This document shows, piece by piece, positions 17,443 to 26,155 of a stretch of DNA of 52,564 nucleotides. The translations under genes were made by a program, and so were the position numbers. Positions within the stretch are counted from its first letter, which is position 1, and each line of letters opens with the position of its first letter. Source of the DNA: JBOGFC01 sp050742155 (GTDB lineage Bacteria; Actinomycetota; Acidimicrobiia; Spongiisociales; JALYHC01). The stretch is from the NCBI GenBank assembly GCA_050742155.1, contig JBOGFC010000114.1, forward strand, positions 1-52,564, read 5' to 3'. The notes beneath the pieces are model-generated. The model searched no databases, had not been told where the DNA came from, and was given only the letters and a program-made list of their open reading frames with translations.

Positions 17443-18372
17443 TCATTCCGGAGCGGAACGGTGAGCCAACCAGCGCTCCACGTCCATGGCCGCCTGGCAC
17501 CCCAGGCCGGCGGCGGTGACCGCCTGCCGGTAGGTCGGGTCGGCCACATCCCCGGCGGCGAAGACCCCCTCCACGGACGTCAACGTGCCGGACCCGGATG
17601 TGATCAAGTACCCCTGGGGGTTGCGCTCCAGGTAGTCGGCGAAGATATCGGTGTTGGGCCGGTGGCCGATCGCCACGAACACTCCATCGGTGGGCACCAC
17701 GGAGACCTGGTTGGACTTGAGGTGGCGGACCCGCACTCCTTGCACCGACCTCTCCCCGAGCACCTCCTCCACCACCGTATCCCACAACACCGAGATCTTG
17801 GGGTGGTCCAAGGCTCGCTTGGCCATGATGGCCGAGGCGCGGAACTCGTCGCGGCGGTGGATGATGGTGACCTTGGTGGCGAACTTGGCCAGGAAGAGCG
17901 CCTCCTCCATGGCAGAGTCGCCCCCGCCCACCACCACTACCTCCTGGTCGCGGAAGAAGAACCCGTCGCAGGTGGCGCACGAGGAGACCCCGTGCCCGAG
18001 TAGCTTCTCCTCCCCCGGTACGCCGAGCCACTTGGCCGAGGCGCCGGTGGCGATGATGACGCTCTCCGCCTCGTATTGGTCGTCCCCCACCCAGACCTTG
18101 AAGGGGAGGGTGGAGAGGTCGACCTTGGTGGCGTCGGAGGTGATGATGCGGGTCCCGAACCGGGCGGCCTGCTTGCGGAACAGATCCATGAGCTCCGGGC
18201 CCAGGATCCCGTCCGGGAAGCCCGGGTAGTTCTCCACGTCGGTGGTGAGCATCAGCTGTCCCCCGGCCTGGCTCCCCTCGATGAGGAGCGGATCCAGGTC
18301 GCCGCGGGCGGCGTAGATGGCGGCCGTGTAACCGGCCGGCCCGGAGCCGATGATGATGAGGCGTTCGGTCAC
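17443..18372 (-). CDS. trxB: Thioredoxin-disulfide reductase
   Basis: 309-aa flavoprotein. FAD-binding GSGPAGYTAAIYAAR at the N-terminus, redox centre CATCDG, NADPH-binding VVGGGDSAMEEA and C-terminal GVFAAGDVAD. GTG start overlaps the upstream membrane gene stop as GTGA; a longer in-frame reading upstream is only a shadow of the anti-sigma gene. Confidence 0.96.
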   Translation of the reverse strand: MTERLIIIGSGPAGYTAAIYAARGDLDPLLIEGSQAGGQLMLTTDVENYPGFPDGILGPELMDLFRKQAARFGTRIITSDATKVDLSTLPFKVWVGDDQYEAESVIIATGASAKWLGVPGEEKLLGHGVSSCATCDGFFFRDQEVVVVGGGDSAMEEALFLAKFATKVTIIHRRDEFRASAIMAKRALDHPKISVLWDTVVEEVLGERSVQGVRVRHLKSNQVSVVPTDGVFVAIGHRPNTDIFADYLERNPQGYLITSGSGTLTSVEGVFAAGDVADPTYRQAVTAAGLGCQAAMDVERWLAHRSAPE

Positions 18373-18653
18373 GGTGCAGAGTCCTTGGGTCGGCGTCTCG
18401 ACCAGAGGAACATCCCCAGGACGAGGAATAGTCCTCCGAAGGCCAGGTAGGCGCCGTCCACTCCGATCCAGAGGGCCAGCAGGCGGAAGATCCCCACCAC
18501 CAGGAAGATCACGGCCGTGAGGGCCAGTACCCCGGCCACGATGCCCAGCGCGGCCCATCTCGTATAGCGAAGGACCCGATCGACGGTCAGGGAGCGCACC
18601 CGCAAGGCGATCCCTTCCAGGAAGTCGGCGTAGCGGGCGGCCAGGTCGTCCAT
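18369..18653 (-). CDS. Small two-helix membrane protein
   Basis: 94 aa with an amphipathic N-terminal part (DLAARYADFLEGIALRV), transmembrane segments near 33-53 and 63-82 and a basic C-terminus. No named family recognised. Coupled to trxB by GTGA overlap and 45 bases after the anti-sigma gene, so it belongs to the sigma-anti-sigma-trxB operon; conserved position suggests an envelope-stress role (inference). Confidence 0.7.
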   Translation of the reverse strand: MDDLAARYADFLEGIALRVRSLTVDRVLRYTRWAALGIVAGVLALTAVIFLVVGIFRLLALWIGVDGAYLAFGGLFLVLGMFLWSRRRPKDSAP

Positions 18654-18698
18654 GTTGGGGGCAGGTTAGTGCCGGGGGAGACGGGCGGCCGGCCTTGG

Positions 18699-19484
18699 TC
18701 AGCCTTCCTGCGTGTTGAGGATGCGACACGAGCCCGCCTCCAGCACCCAGAGGACGGCTCGGTCCAGCGGGGCTCCGGGATCGTCCTCCGAGGCCGAGGC
18801 GAACAGGTAGATCTCCGACTCCCTGCCCTGGAAGGTGGCCGTTCCCACCAGGACCAGCAGCTCGTTCCGATCGGAGAGCGCCAGCGATTCCTGGTAGCAG
18901 GTGAGGTCGGTGGGCCCGGCGGGAGGCTCCGAGGAGAGATCGGAAGCCTCCTGCCGTGTATAGGAGGAGGCACTCTGGCGGGCCGGGTGGTCGAAGAGCA
19001 GTCGCAGGTCCTCCTCGTCCACCTCCCCCAGGTCGATCCACTGCGGGAGAGCGGTCGCCCTCAGCTCGGCGGCGGCTTCCGGGGCCGCTGTGGCGGCGGC
19101 CGCGGTGGTGGCTGTTGGCGCGGCCTCTGGTGAGGCTTCGTCGGCACCGCCGTCCAGCCCGAAGAGGATCGGCCCGGCCAGGGCCACGCCGACCAGGGCG
19201 GCGGCCGCCACGGCGATGGCCCCCCAGGAGATCCTCTCGGGCAACCGGCGGGGCCGCCGAATACCCAGCTCTCCGGCTACCGCGCGATGGAGGCGGGCCC
19301 GCTCCAGCTCGGTGAGCCTGGGGGGAGGAGCCTCGCGGAGCGCCCGCAGGGCGGTTCGTTGCGCCTCCAACTCGGTCAGGCATTCAGGACAGCCCGCCAG
19401 GGCCGCCTCGGCGCTTACCGACCGGGCGTCGTGGGACGCGCCCTCGGCCAGGGCGGCGATGAGCTCATGGTCATGGTCATGCAT
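18699..19484 (-). CDS. Putative anti-sigma factor
   Basis: 261 aa. The N-terminal 60 residues resemble a zinc-finger anti-sigma domain, with CPEC preceded by AALAG where the HxxxCxxC motif normally has His. A single transmembrane helix (about 88-110) is followed by an Ala/Thr-rich linker and an extracytoplasmic domain with two cysteines. ATG overlaps the sigma gene by eight bases, the usual sigma/anti-sigma arrangement; equivalent in position to the SigM anti-sigma factor of mycobacteria. Confidence 0.75.
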   Translation of the reverse strand: MHDHDHELIAALAEGASHDARSVSAEAALAGCPECLTELEAQRTALRALREAPPPRLTELERARLHRAVAGELGIRRPRRLPERISWGAIAVAAAALVGVALAGPILFGLDGGADEASPEAAPTATTAAAATAAPEAAAELRATALPQWIDLGEVDEEDLRLLFDHPARQSASSYTRQEASDLSSEPPAGPTDLTCYQESLALSDRNELLVLVGTATFQGRESEIYLFASASEDDPGAPLDRAVLWVLEAGSCRILNTQEG

Positions 19485-20046
19485 GGGGGTCACCGGTTGG
19501 AGTCGTGGAGTGCCCGGACAGGTTCCCGAGGGCATCGGCCAGCCGGCGGCGGCCCCGGAACAGCCTGGACTTGACGGTTCCGAGCGGGAGGCCGAGTGCC
19601 TCGGCCACCGTCTGCAGAGCCAGGCCTTCGAGATCGGAGAGGACCACCACCGAGCGGAACTCCGGATCCAAGGCGGCTAGGGCCCGCTCCAGATCGGGCC
19701 GGAGCTCGACCGAGGCGAGGTGGTCGGCGGAGGCGGCATCGGGTGGATCGTGCGTCTCGGGGAGGGGCTCGGCGCGGTGGCGCTTCTGGCGTCTGAGCTG
19801 GTCGTAGCAGGTGTTGACCGCCAGCCGGTACAGCCAGGTGCTGAAGGCGGCCCGGCCCTCGAAGCGGTCGGCTTTGCGAAAGAGCGTGAGGAAGGTCTCC
19901 TGGGTGGCATCGAGCGCCGCCTCCCGATCGCGCATCATCCGCAGGCACACGGCGAAGACCCGGTCCTCGTGGGCGGCCATCAAGTCCTGGAAGGCCCGGT
20001 GGTCCCCCGCTAGGAAGAGGTAGAGCAGTTGCCGGTCTTCGGTCAC
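19477..20046 (-). CDS. ECF RNA polymerase sigma factor
   Basis: 189-aa group IV sigma factor. Region 2 (LMAAHEDRVFAVCLRMMRDREAALDATQETFL, then FSTWLYRLAVN) and region 4 helix-turn-helix (LEGLALQTVAEALGLPLGTVKSRLFRGRRRL) are clear. GTG start overlaps the pseudokinase stop (GTGA). Position matches sigM of M. tuberculosis; presumably held inactive by the next gene's product and directs an envelope or redox regulon including trxB (inference). Confidence 0.92.
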   Translation of the reverse strand: MTEDRQLLYLFLAGDHRAFQDLMAAHEDRVFAVCLRMMRDREAALDATQETFLTLFRKADRFEGRAAFSTWLYRLAVNTCYDQLRRQKRHRAEPLPETHDPPDAASADHLASVELRPDLERALAALDPEFRSVVVLSDLEGLALQTVAEALGLPLGTVKSRLFRGRRRLADALGNLSGHSTTPTGDPHA

Positions 20047-21332
20047 GAGAAGAAGGTCACCTCGCTCAGGTCGGTGAAGTAGCCACCCTCCCGCTCCGGC
20101 AGGTCGGTGAACCAGAGCAGCCATACCCCGCCGGTCCGTGAGGGGAGCTGGAGACGGGCCGGGCCCGCTCCCGTGGTCCCGGCGGCGATGTGCTCCCATC
20201 CCTCCAGGTCCGGCCGGCGCTCGGCGGCCCACCAGAGCACGTAGCCGGTACCGGGACTGGCGGTGAACTCGATCTCCCGTGGATTGCCCTCGACCTGGAA
20301 CCCTACCCCGACCCCTTCCTTCATCCGGGGAAGGGGGTCGAGATACTGTTCGGTGCGCCAGAAGGTCTCCGGACGGCCGTCGTAGGCAAGACCGGTCCGG
20401 TCGTCGTGCTCGGTGCCGTCTCCGTAGGGGTCGTAGGCGAAGGCCGAGACGATGGTCACCGACCCCGGCTGGGGAGGCGGTCCGGTGGTGCCGGGGACGG
20501 GGGCGGAGGCGGTGGGAGGGACCGGGTTGGCAGGGAAGAGAAAGTCGGAGCCTGGAGGAGCCCGCAGGATCAGGCCCAGCGACACCACTCCGACCGCCAC
20601 AGTGAGAAGGATGGCTGCCGGGGCCAGCCACCGCCACGACCACCCGGAGGGCGCCCGGTCCACCCGGCGGGAGGTCGGGGCGGCTCGCAGGGCGGTCGCC
20701 AGGCCGGGAGCGTCGAGCGCCCCGGCCCGCGCTCCGGCCAAGGTCCGGTCGACCGAGGACGAGAGTCCGTCGGTGAGCTGCGAAGGCGGGGCCAGCCCGG
20801 GCGGACGGCCGGTGAGGGACTCTTCGAGCGTGTCAGCCAGGGCGGCCACCTCGGCGGCCCGGTCGCCGTAGCGGGGAATCCTGCCGAAGGCGCCCAGCTT
20901 GGCCGGGTGGGCGCGGGTATAGAAGATGGTGCTGGGATCGATCGCCCCGTGGAGGATCCCGGCGGCGTGAAGGGCGGCCAGCGCCGAGGCGAGACCGGAC
21001 GCATTGGCGAGGAATTCCTGGGGTGGCACGGTGTCCCCGGACTCGAGCCGATGGGCGAAGCTGACCCCTCCCGGCCACTCTCCGACCATGTAGGCGCCCT
21101 GCTCCAGCGGGGCGGCGGCATACACCGCGCAGAGATGGCTGTGGGTCACCGAGGCGGCTCCCCGCACCCCGGCCAGGAACTGGGAGCGGCGCTCCGGGGA
21201 GGAATCTGGTCCCAGGAACCGGACCAGCACCGGCCGGTCGAGGACCGAGTCGGTGGCCAGCCACTCCTCGACGTCCTCATCCCGGCTCAGGCGGATCTGG
21301 AGCCGGTAGCGGTCAGGAAGTGGTGGTGGCAC
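20043..21332 (-). CDS. Membrane pseudokinase with extracytoplasmic sugar-binding-like domain
   Basis: 429 aa. Residues 1-215 have a Ser/Thr-kinase fold with lost catalytic residues: Arg38 (VLVRFL) at the usual Lys, HGAIDPSTIF at the HRD loop and LGAFG at DFG. A single transmembrane helix (about 236-257) leads to a Pro/Thr linker and a C-terminal domain resembling F5/8-type discoidin folds (AYDGRPETFWRTEQY). This resembles the C-terminal half of mycobacterial MviN (Rv3910), at the same locus, but without the MurJ flippase part. No murJ is seen in the window. Confidence 0.78.
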   Translation of the reverse strand: MPPPLPDRYRLQIRLSRDEDVEEWLATDSVLDRPVLVRFLGPDSSPERRSQFLAGVRGAASVTHSHLCAVYAAAPLEQGAYMVGEWPGGVSFAHRLESGDTVPPQEFLANASGLASALAALHAAGILHGAIDPSTIFYTRAHPAKLGAFGRIPRYGDRAAEVAALADTLEESLTGRPPGLAPPSQLTDGLSSSVDRTLAGARAGALDAPGLATALRAAPTSRRVDRAPSGWSWRWLAPAAILLTVAVGVVSLGLILRAPPGSDFLFPANPVPPTASAPVPGTTGPPPQPGSVTIVSAFAYDPYGDGTEHDDRTGLAYDGRPETFWRTEQYLDPLPRMKEGVGVGFQVEGNPREIEFTASPGTGYVLWWAAERRPDLEGWEHIAAGTTGAGPARLQLPSRTGGVWLLWFTDLPEREGGYFTDLSEVTFFS

Positions 21333-21338
21333 GGGACT

Positions 21339-22064
21339 TCAGTCTCGCTCCTCGCCCTCACTCCTGCGCAGCACCACCAGCCGCTCCGACAAGCGAGTGA
21401 AGCCTTCCGCTCGATAGAGGGCGGCGGCAGGGCGGTTACCCGGCTGGGTGTTGAGAATCATGGATTGCGCGCCCCTTCGGCGGGCCCACCGCATCGCCTC
21501 ACGCAGCAGCGCCCGGCCCAGCCCGCTCTGCTGATGGCGGGGGTGGACGGCGACCCGCTGAAGGTAGCTCGAGGTGCCACTCGATCCCACGACCGCGAAG
21601 CCGGCCGGCTTTCCAGCCCTCCCCGCCAGGAGGAGCACGGAACGAGGCGTGGCGTCGAGGGCCTCCGCCAGGCCCCGACCGTCCAGGCGCCACACTCCCC
21701 GGAAGGCCGCCCGGTCGATCTGCAAGGCTTTCCCCCAGTCATCCCTCGAGGCGATGGTGACCGGGTGAGGGGGAGGAGCCACGGGACCAAGCTGGCGACG
21801 GAACAGCTCCAGGATGAGAAAGTCCCGAAAACCCACCGTCCGCCAGGGCCGCTCGGCCCCCTCCGTCAAGGGAGGGGAGATCACCGCCGGGGCTCCAGAG
21901 GAGAGCAGGTGACGGGTGCAGCCGGCGAGGAACTGGCCGCCGCCTCGCACCAGCCGGAGCTGGGCCTCAGGCACTTCGGCGTTCCACGGTCGGGCGTCGG
22001 CCCGCGCCCAGCCTCGCCGCAAAACCAGGGTTCCCGGCCAGGTGCCCGTCACGCTGAGGCGCAC
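21339..22064 (-). CDS. GNAT family N-acetyltransferase
   Basis: 241 aa; a divergent N-terminal half and a C-terminal GNAT domain with motif A LQRVAVHPRHQQSGLGRALLREA and motif B ALYRAEGFTRLSER. Acyl-CoA dependent; substrate unknown. GTG start overlaps the NUDIX gene by 16 bases, so it is part of the same operon. It occupies the place of Rv3909 in the mycobacterial order and is not obviously related to it. Confidence 0.82.
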   Translation of the reverse strand: MRLSVTGTWPGTLVLRRGWARADARPWNAEVPEAQLRLVRGGGQFLAGCTRHLLSSGAPAVISPPLTEGAERPWRTVGFRDFLILELFRRQLGPVAPPPHPVTIASRDDWGKALQIDRAAFRGVWRLDGRGLAEALDATPRSVLLLAGRAGKPAGFAVVGSSGTSSYLQRVAVHPRHQQSGLGRALLREAMRWARRRGAQSMILNTQPGNRPAAALYRAEGFTRLSERLVVLRRSEGEERD

Positions 22065-22468
22065 AGCACCTCCTCCAGGAGACGCCGTTCATTCTGGTAG
22101 GTGAGACGCTCCCGGGCCTCGGAGACGGGCAGCAACACGACTTCCTCCACCTCGGCGTCGTGGCCCGACCCGTCGCCGCCCGTGGCGGTCAAGCGGAAGT
22201 AGACAACCTGCTTGTGGACCCGGCGACCGGCTCGAACGTACCAATACTCGATGCGGGCGGCCGGCTCCGAGGACAACGGGCGCACTTCGAGGCCGGTTTC
22301 CTCCTCGACTTCCCGGACTGCCGCCTCGAGCAAGGACTCGCCCGGCCGGGGGTGGCCCTTGGGCAGTCCCCAGACCTGTTCCCCCTTCAGGTTAAAGGTG
22401 GCGATCACTGCCACCCGTCCCTCCGAGTCGGTGACCACCCCGCCGGTCGAGAGCTCCCGGTCCACCAC
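22049..22468 (-). CDS. NUDIX hydrolase
   Basis: 139 aa with a complete Nudix box, GHPRPGESLLEAAVREVEEETGLEV (G-x5-E-x7-REVEEETGL). First gene of the minus-strand NUDIX-GNAT-pseudokinase-sigma-anti-sigma-trxB run; corresponds in position to mutT4 (Rv3908). Hydrolyses a nucleoside diphosphate-linked substrate; which one cannot be told. GTG start, with a second GTG immediately after it. Confidence 0.88.
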   Translation of the reverse strand: MVDRELSTGGVVTDSEGRVAVIATFNLKGEQVWGLPKGHPRPGESLLEAAVREVEEETGLEVRPLSSEPAARIEYWYVRAGRRVHKQVVYFRLTATGGDGSGHDAEVEEVVLLPVSEARERLTYQNERRLLEEVLCASA

Positions 22469-22520
22469 GATGGCTTCCAGGGTAGGCCGGCACCGCCCGG
22501 GTTCATGCCAAAGTAGCCCG

Positions 22521-23543
22521 GTGCGCCTGCTGCTCGTCGCCCATCCGGCCTGCGCCGACCACCAGGCCGGCGCCCTCCACCCGGAGCGGCCGGCCCGCTT
22601 GGCAGCCGCCCTGGAGGGCCTGCGGGACCCGCGGCACGGGGCGCGGGTGATCGAGCTGGAAGCGCCCCGGGCCGCCCGGGCCGACCTGGAGCTCGTTCAC
22701 CGGGCCGGTTACGTGTTGACGCTGGAGCGGTTCTGTGCCTCTGGAGGCGGCCAGCTCGATGCCGACACCCGGGTGGGTGTGGCCTCCTGGGAGGCGGCCC
22801 TGCGGGCCGCCGGGGCGGGGCCGGCGGCGGCGGAGGCGCTCAGGGCCGGCAGCGCCGATTTGGCCTTCTTGGCCGTCCGGCCTCCTGGGCACCATGCCCT
22901 CTCGGATCGGGCGATGGGCTTCTGCCTCTTCAACAACATCGCCATCACCGCCGGGCGGCTGGCACAGGAGGGGGAGCGGGTGGCCATCATCGACTGGGAC
23001 GTCCACCACGGGAACGGCACCCAGGCCGTCTTCTATCACCGGGCCGACGTGCTGTACCTGTCCCTGCACGAGTTTCCGGCCTATCCCGGGTCTGGGTGGC
23101 TCGACGAGACCGGGGAGGGCGAGGGACTGGGCGCCACCTTCAATTTCCCCTTTCCGACCGGAACCGGCGGGGACGTGTACCGGAAGGCTTTCGACCGAGT
23201 CGTGGAACCCCTGTTGCGGCGATTCGAGCCGGGATGGGTGCTGGTGAGCGCCGGTTACGACGCTCATCGGGCCGATCCGCTGGCCGGGCTGGCGCTGGTG
23301 GAGGCGGACTACGCAGCGATGGCGGCGGACCTGGCCGGCGTGACACCAACGGGCCGGACGATCTTCTTCTTGGAGGGCGGCTACGACCTCGACGCCCTAC
23401 AGGGATCGGTCACCTCCACGGTGGCCGGAGCAACCGGGCGGCGGGTCCCCGATCCGGCCGAGCCGACCACCTCACCGGAGGCCGCCTGGACCATATTGGA
23501 CCGGGCGACCGAAGCGGCTGGGTGTCGTTGGGATCTCGGTTAA
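22521..23543 (+). CDS. Histone deacetylase superfamily deacetylase
   Basis: 340 aa of the arginase/deacetylase fold. Active-site motifs: RPPGHHA (His124-His125), DWDVHHGNGTQ (metal Asp160, His162), and AGYDAHRADPLAGL with the second metal Asp. Bacterial relatives act on acetylated small molecules or proteins (acetoin utilisation, acetylpolyamine). GTG start at 22521, divergent from the NUDIX gene with only 52 bases between; no clear SD. Confidence 0.88.
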   Translation: MRLLLVAHPACADHQAGALHPERPARLAAALEGLRDPRHGARVIELEAPRAARADLELVHRAGYVLTLERFCASGGGQLDADTRVGVASWEAALRAAGAGPAAAEALRAGSADLAFLAVRPPGHHALSDRAMGFCLFNNIAITAGRLAQEGERVAIIDWDVHHGNGTQAVFYHRADVLYLSLHEFPAYPGSGWLDETGEGEGLGATFNFPFPTGTGGDVYRKAFDRVVEPLLRRFEPGWVLVSAGYDAHRADPLAGLALVEADYAAMAADLAGVTPTGRTIFFLEGGYDLDALQGSVTSTVAGATGRRVPDPAEPTTSPEAAWTILDRATEAAGCRWDLG

Positions 23544-23595
23544 GAACCGGGGCGCTCCTGCCGATAACGGGAGGCCGAGCGGAGAAGGGCGGGAC

Positions 23596-24675
23596 TTGCC
23601 TTCAATCGACGATCTGCTGGCCAAGCTGGTGCAGGTGCGGGGATCGGACCTGCACCTCAAGGTGGGCTCGCCTCCCATGATGCGCATCGACGGCGAGCTT
23701 CATCCCACCGACCTCTCGCCTCTCTCCCCCGAGCAGACGGAGGCCTACGCCTACTCCCTCCTGTCACCCGAGGCGGCGGCCGGGTTCGAGGATTCCAACG
23801 ACGCCGACTTCGCCTACGGGAAGCCCGAGCTGGGGCGCTTCCGGGTGAACGCCTACCGCCAGCGGGGTTCGGTGGGCCTGGTGGTGCGCCGGGTGCTGCC
23901 GGGCTCCAAGAACTTCGAGGAGCTCGGCCTGCCGCCCGTGCTGGCCAAGCTGGCTGAGGAGCAACGAGGCCTGGTGCTGGTGACCGGGCCGACCGGGGCC
24001 GGCAAGACCACCGCCTTGGCCTCGGTGGTGGAATACATCAACAGCACCCGTCGGGTCAACATCATCACCATCGAAGACCCGATCGAAGTCCTCCATCCCG
24101 ACAAGATGTCGATCGTCTCCCAGCGGGAGATCGGGATCGATACCGGCAGCTTCGCCGAGGCCCTGCGGCGGGTTCTGCGCCAAGACCCGGACGTCATCCT
24201 CATCGGGGAGATGCGGGACGCCGAGACCGTGCGGGCGGCTCTCAAGGCCGCCGAGACCGGGCACCTGGTGCTCTCTTCGCTGCACACCATCGATGCCACC
24301 GAGACGGTCAACCGGATCCTGGACTTCTTCCCCCCTTACCAACAGCGGCAGGTCCGGCTCCTCCTGGCGGCCAGCCTGAAGGGGGTCGTCAGCCTTCGCT
24401 TGCTGGAGCGCTCGGACGGACGGGGGAGGATCCCGGCGGTCGAGGTGCTGACCATGACCGGGCGGGTCTTCGATCGGATCGTCGATGAGAGCGCCACCCA
24501 TACGCTGACGGACGTGATCCGGGAGGGGGAGTTTCACGGCATGCAGACCTTCGACCAGTCCATCTTCCGGCTCTACGAGCAGGGGCTTCTCTCCTTCCGA
24601 ACCGCCACCAGTCAGGCTTCCAACCCGCACGATTTCAAGGTCAAGCTCCAACAGGCCGGGTTGATGACCGCCTGA
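23596..24675 (+). CDS. pilT: PilT-like type IV pilus retraction ATPase
   Basis: 359 aa hexameric secretion-type ATPase. Walker A GPTGAGKTTALASV, Asp box ITIEDPIE, Walker B DVILIGEMRDAETV, His box GHLVLSSLHT and the PilT-type N-terminal SDLHLKVGSPPMMRIDG are all intact. TTG start after a weak AAGGG. No other pilus gene is in the window, so its partners must be elsewhere. Confidence 0.93.
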   Translation: MPSIDDLLAKLVQVRGSDLHLKVGSPPMMRIDGELHPTDLSPLSPEQTEAYAYSLLSPEAAAGFEDSNDADFAYGKPELGRFRVNAYRQRGSVGLVVRRVLPGSKNFEELGLPPVLAKLAEEQRGLVLVTGPTGAGKTTALASVVEYINSTRRVNIITIEDPIEVLHPDKMSIVSQREIGIDTGSFAEALRRVLRQDPDVILIGEMRDAETVRAALKAAETGHLVLSSLHTIDATETVNRILDFFPPYQQRQVRLLLAASLKGVVSLRLLERSDGRGRIPAVEVLTMTGRVFDRIVDESATHTLTDVIREGEFHGMQTFDQSIFRLYEQGLLSFRTATSQASNPHDFKVKLQQAGLMTA

Positions 24676-24739
24676 TATGGGGAGGGCAGGGAGGGGTGCT
24701 TCTGGGGGGCGGGTCGGGGGGGAGCCTATCCTTGGCCTG

Positions 24740-26134
24740 GTGATCCCCCAACGCCTGCAGCGGCTCCTCGACGCCGACGCCACCCCGATCCGCTTGGCCG
24801 AGCGGTTCCTGGCCGCCGGCTTCTCGCTGTATCTCGTGGGAGGGAGCCTGCGCGACCTGTTGCTGGGCCGTCCCCCGGGCGACCTCGACTTCGCCACCGA
24901 TGCCCACCCTTCTCAGATCAAAGAGGTGGTGCGCGGCTGGGCCCACCAGCTCTACACGGCCGGAGAGGCCTACGGGACCGTGGGAGTGGTCCGGGACGGG
25001 CACCTCCTCGAGGTGACCACCTTCCGGCGCGAGGTCTATCGCCGAGAGAGCCGCAAGCCATCGGTGGAGTTCTCCGATGACATCGACACGGATCTCTCCC
25101 GGCGGGACTTCACCATCAACGCCCTGGCCATGCGGCTCCCCGATCCGGAGATGCGGGACCCCTTCGGCGGCCTGGACGACTTGGGGGCCCGACGGCTACG
25201 CACCCCGCTCGACCCGGAGATCTCCTTCGGCGACGACCCGCTTCGAATGTTGCGGCTCTACCGCTTCGTAGCCACGCTGGGATTCGACACGGACCGCCGG
25301 GCGGAGGCGGCCGTCCGGGAGATGCACGGGCGGCTGGCGATCGTCTCTGCCGAGCGCATCCGGGAAGAGCTCACCAAGCTGATCACCGCTCCCCAGCCCG
25401 GCGGGGCGTTGTGGAGGTTGGTGGACAGCGGGCTGGCGGAGGAGTTTCTGCCCGAGCTGCCCGCCCTGGCTCTCGAGCAGGACCCCCAACACCGGCACAA
25501 GGACATCCTCGCCCACACCATCGCCGTGGTGGACAAGGTCCGACCGGAGCTGGCGCTGCGGCTGGCGGCCCTCTTTCACGACGTGGGCAAGCCCAAGACA
25601 CGGTCTCTCGGCCCCACGGGTGCCTCCTTTCACCATCATGAGGTGGTGGGAGCTCGCATGACCAAGGAGCGGCTGCGCGCCCTCCGCTATCCGAAGAAGG
25701 TGCTGGAGGATGTCGCCCGACTGGTCTACCTCCACCTGCGGCCCCATACCTATGTGCTGGGGTGGACCGACCGTGCGGTGCGCCGCTACGTACGGGACGC
25801 CGGGCACCTCCTCGATGAGCTCAACGAGTTGGTCCGTGCCGACATCACCACCGCCAACCGCGATCTCGCCCGCACCATCCAGCGTCGGATCGACGAGCTG
25901 GAGGAGCGCATCACCGAGCTGCGTCGCTTGGAGGAGCTGGACCGCCTACGGCCGCCGGTCGACGGACATGCGGTGATGGCCTTCCTGGGGATAGGGCCCG
26001 GCCCGCTGGTGGGGGAGGCCCTGGAGCTCCTGACCGAGCACCGCATCGACCACGGTCCCTACTCCGAGGAGGATGCCTACGAGCTGCTACGGAAGTGGTC
26101 GGCCGCCAGGGGCCTCTCCATCCCCGGCGGGTAA
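24740..26134 (+). CDS. CCA tRNA nucleotidyltransferase with HD domain
   Basis: 464 aa class II nucleotidyltransferase. N-terminal GGSLRDLLLGRPPGDLDFATDA (metal DxD), DLSRRDFTINALAM, the RNA-binding GDDPLRMLRLYRF motif, then an HD phosphohydrolase domain (LFHDVGKPKTR). Adds or repairs the tRNA 3' CCA. GTG start at 24740 chosen; an upstream ATG at 24677 would add a Gly-rich, non-conserved 21 residues. Same position as pcnA (Rv3907c) opposite the sigM region in mycobacteria. Confidence 0.9.
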   Translation: MIPQRLQRLLDADATPIRLAERFLAAGFSLYLVGGSLRDLLLGRPPGDLDFATDAHPSQIKEVVRGWAHQLYTAGEAYGTVGVVRDGHLLEVTTFRREVYRRESRKPSVEFSDDIDTDLSRRDFTINALAMRLPDPEMRDPFGGLDDLGARRLRTPLDPEISFGDDPLRMLRLYRFVATLGFDTDRRAEAAVREMHGRLAIVSAERIREELTKLITAPQPGGALWRLVDSGLAEEFLPELPALALEQDPQHRHKDILAHTIAVVDKVRPELALRLAALFHDVGKPKTRSLGPTGASFHHHEVVGARMTKERLRALRYPKKVLEDVARLVYLHLRPHTYVLGWTDRAVRRYVRDAGHLLDELNELVRADITTANRDLARTIQRRIDELEERITELRRLEELDRLRPPVDGHAVMAFLGIGPGPLVGEALELLTEHRIDHGPYSEEDAYELLRKWSAARGLSIPGG

Positions 26135-26155
26135 AGGCCGTACACTGGTGGATCG

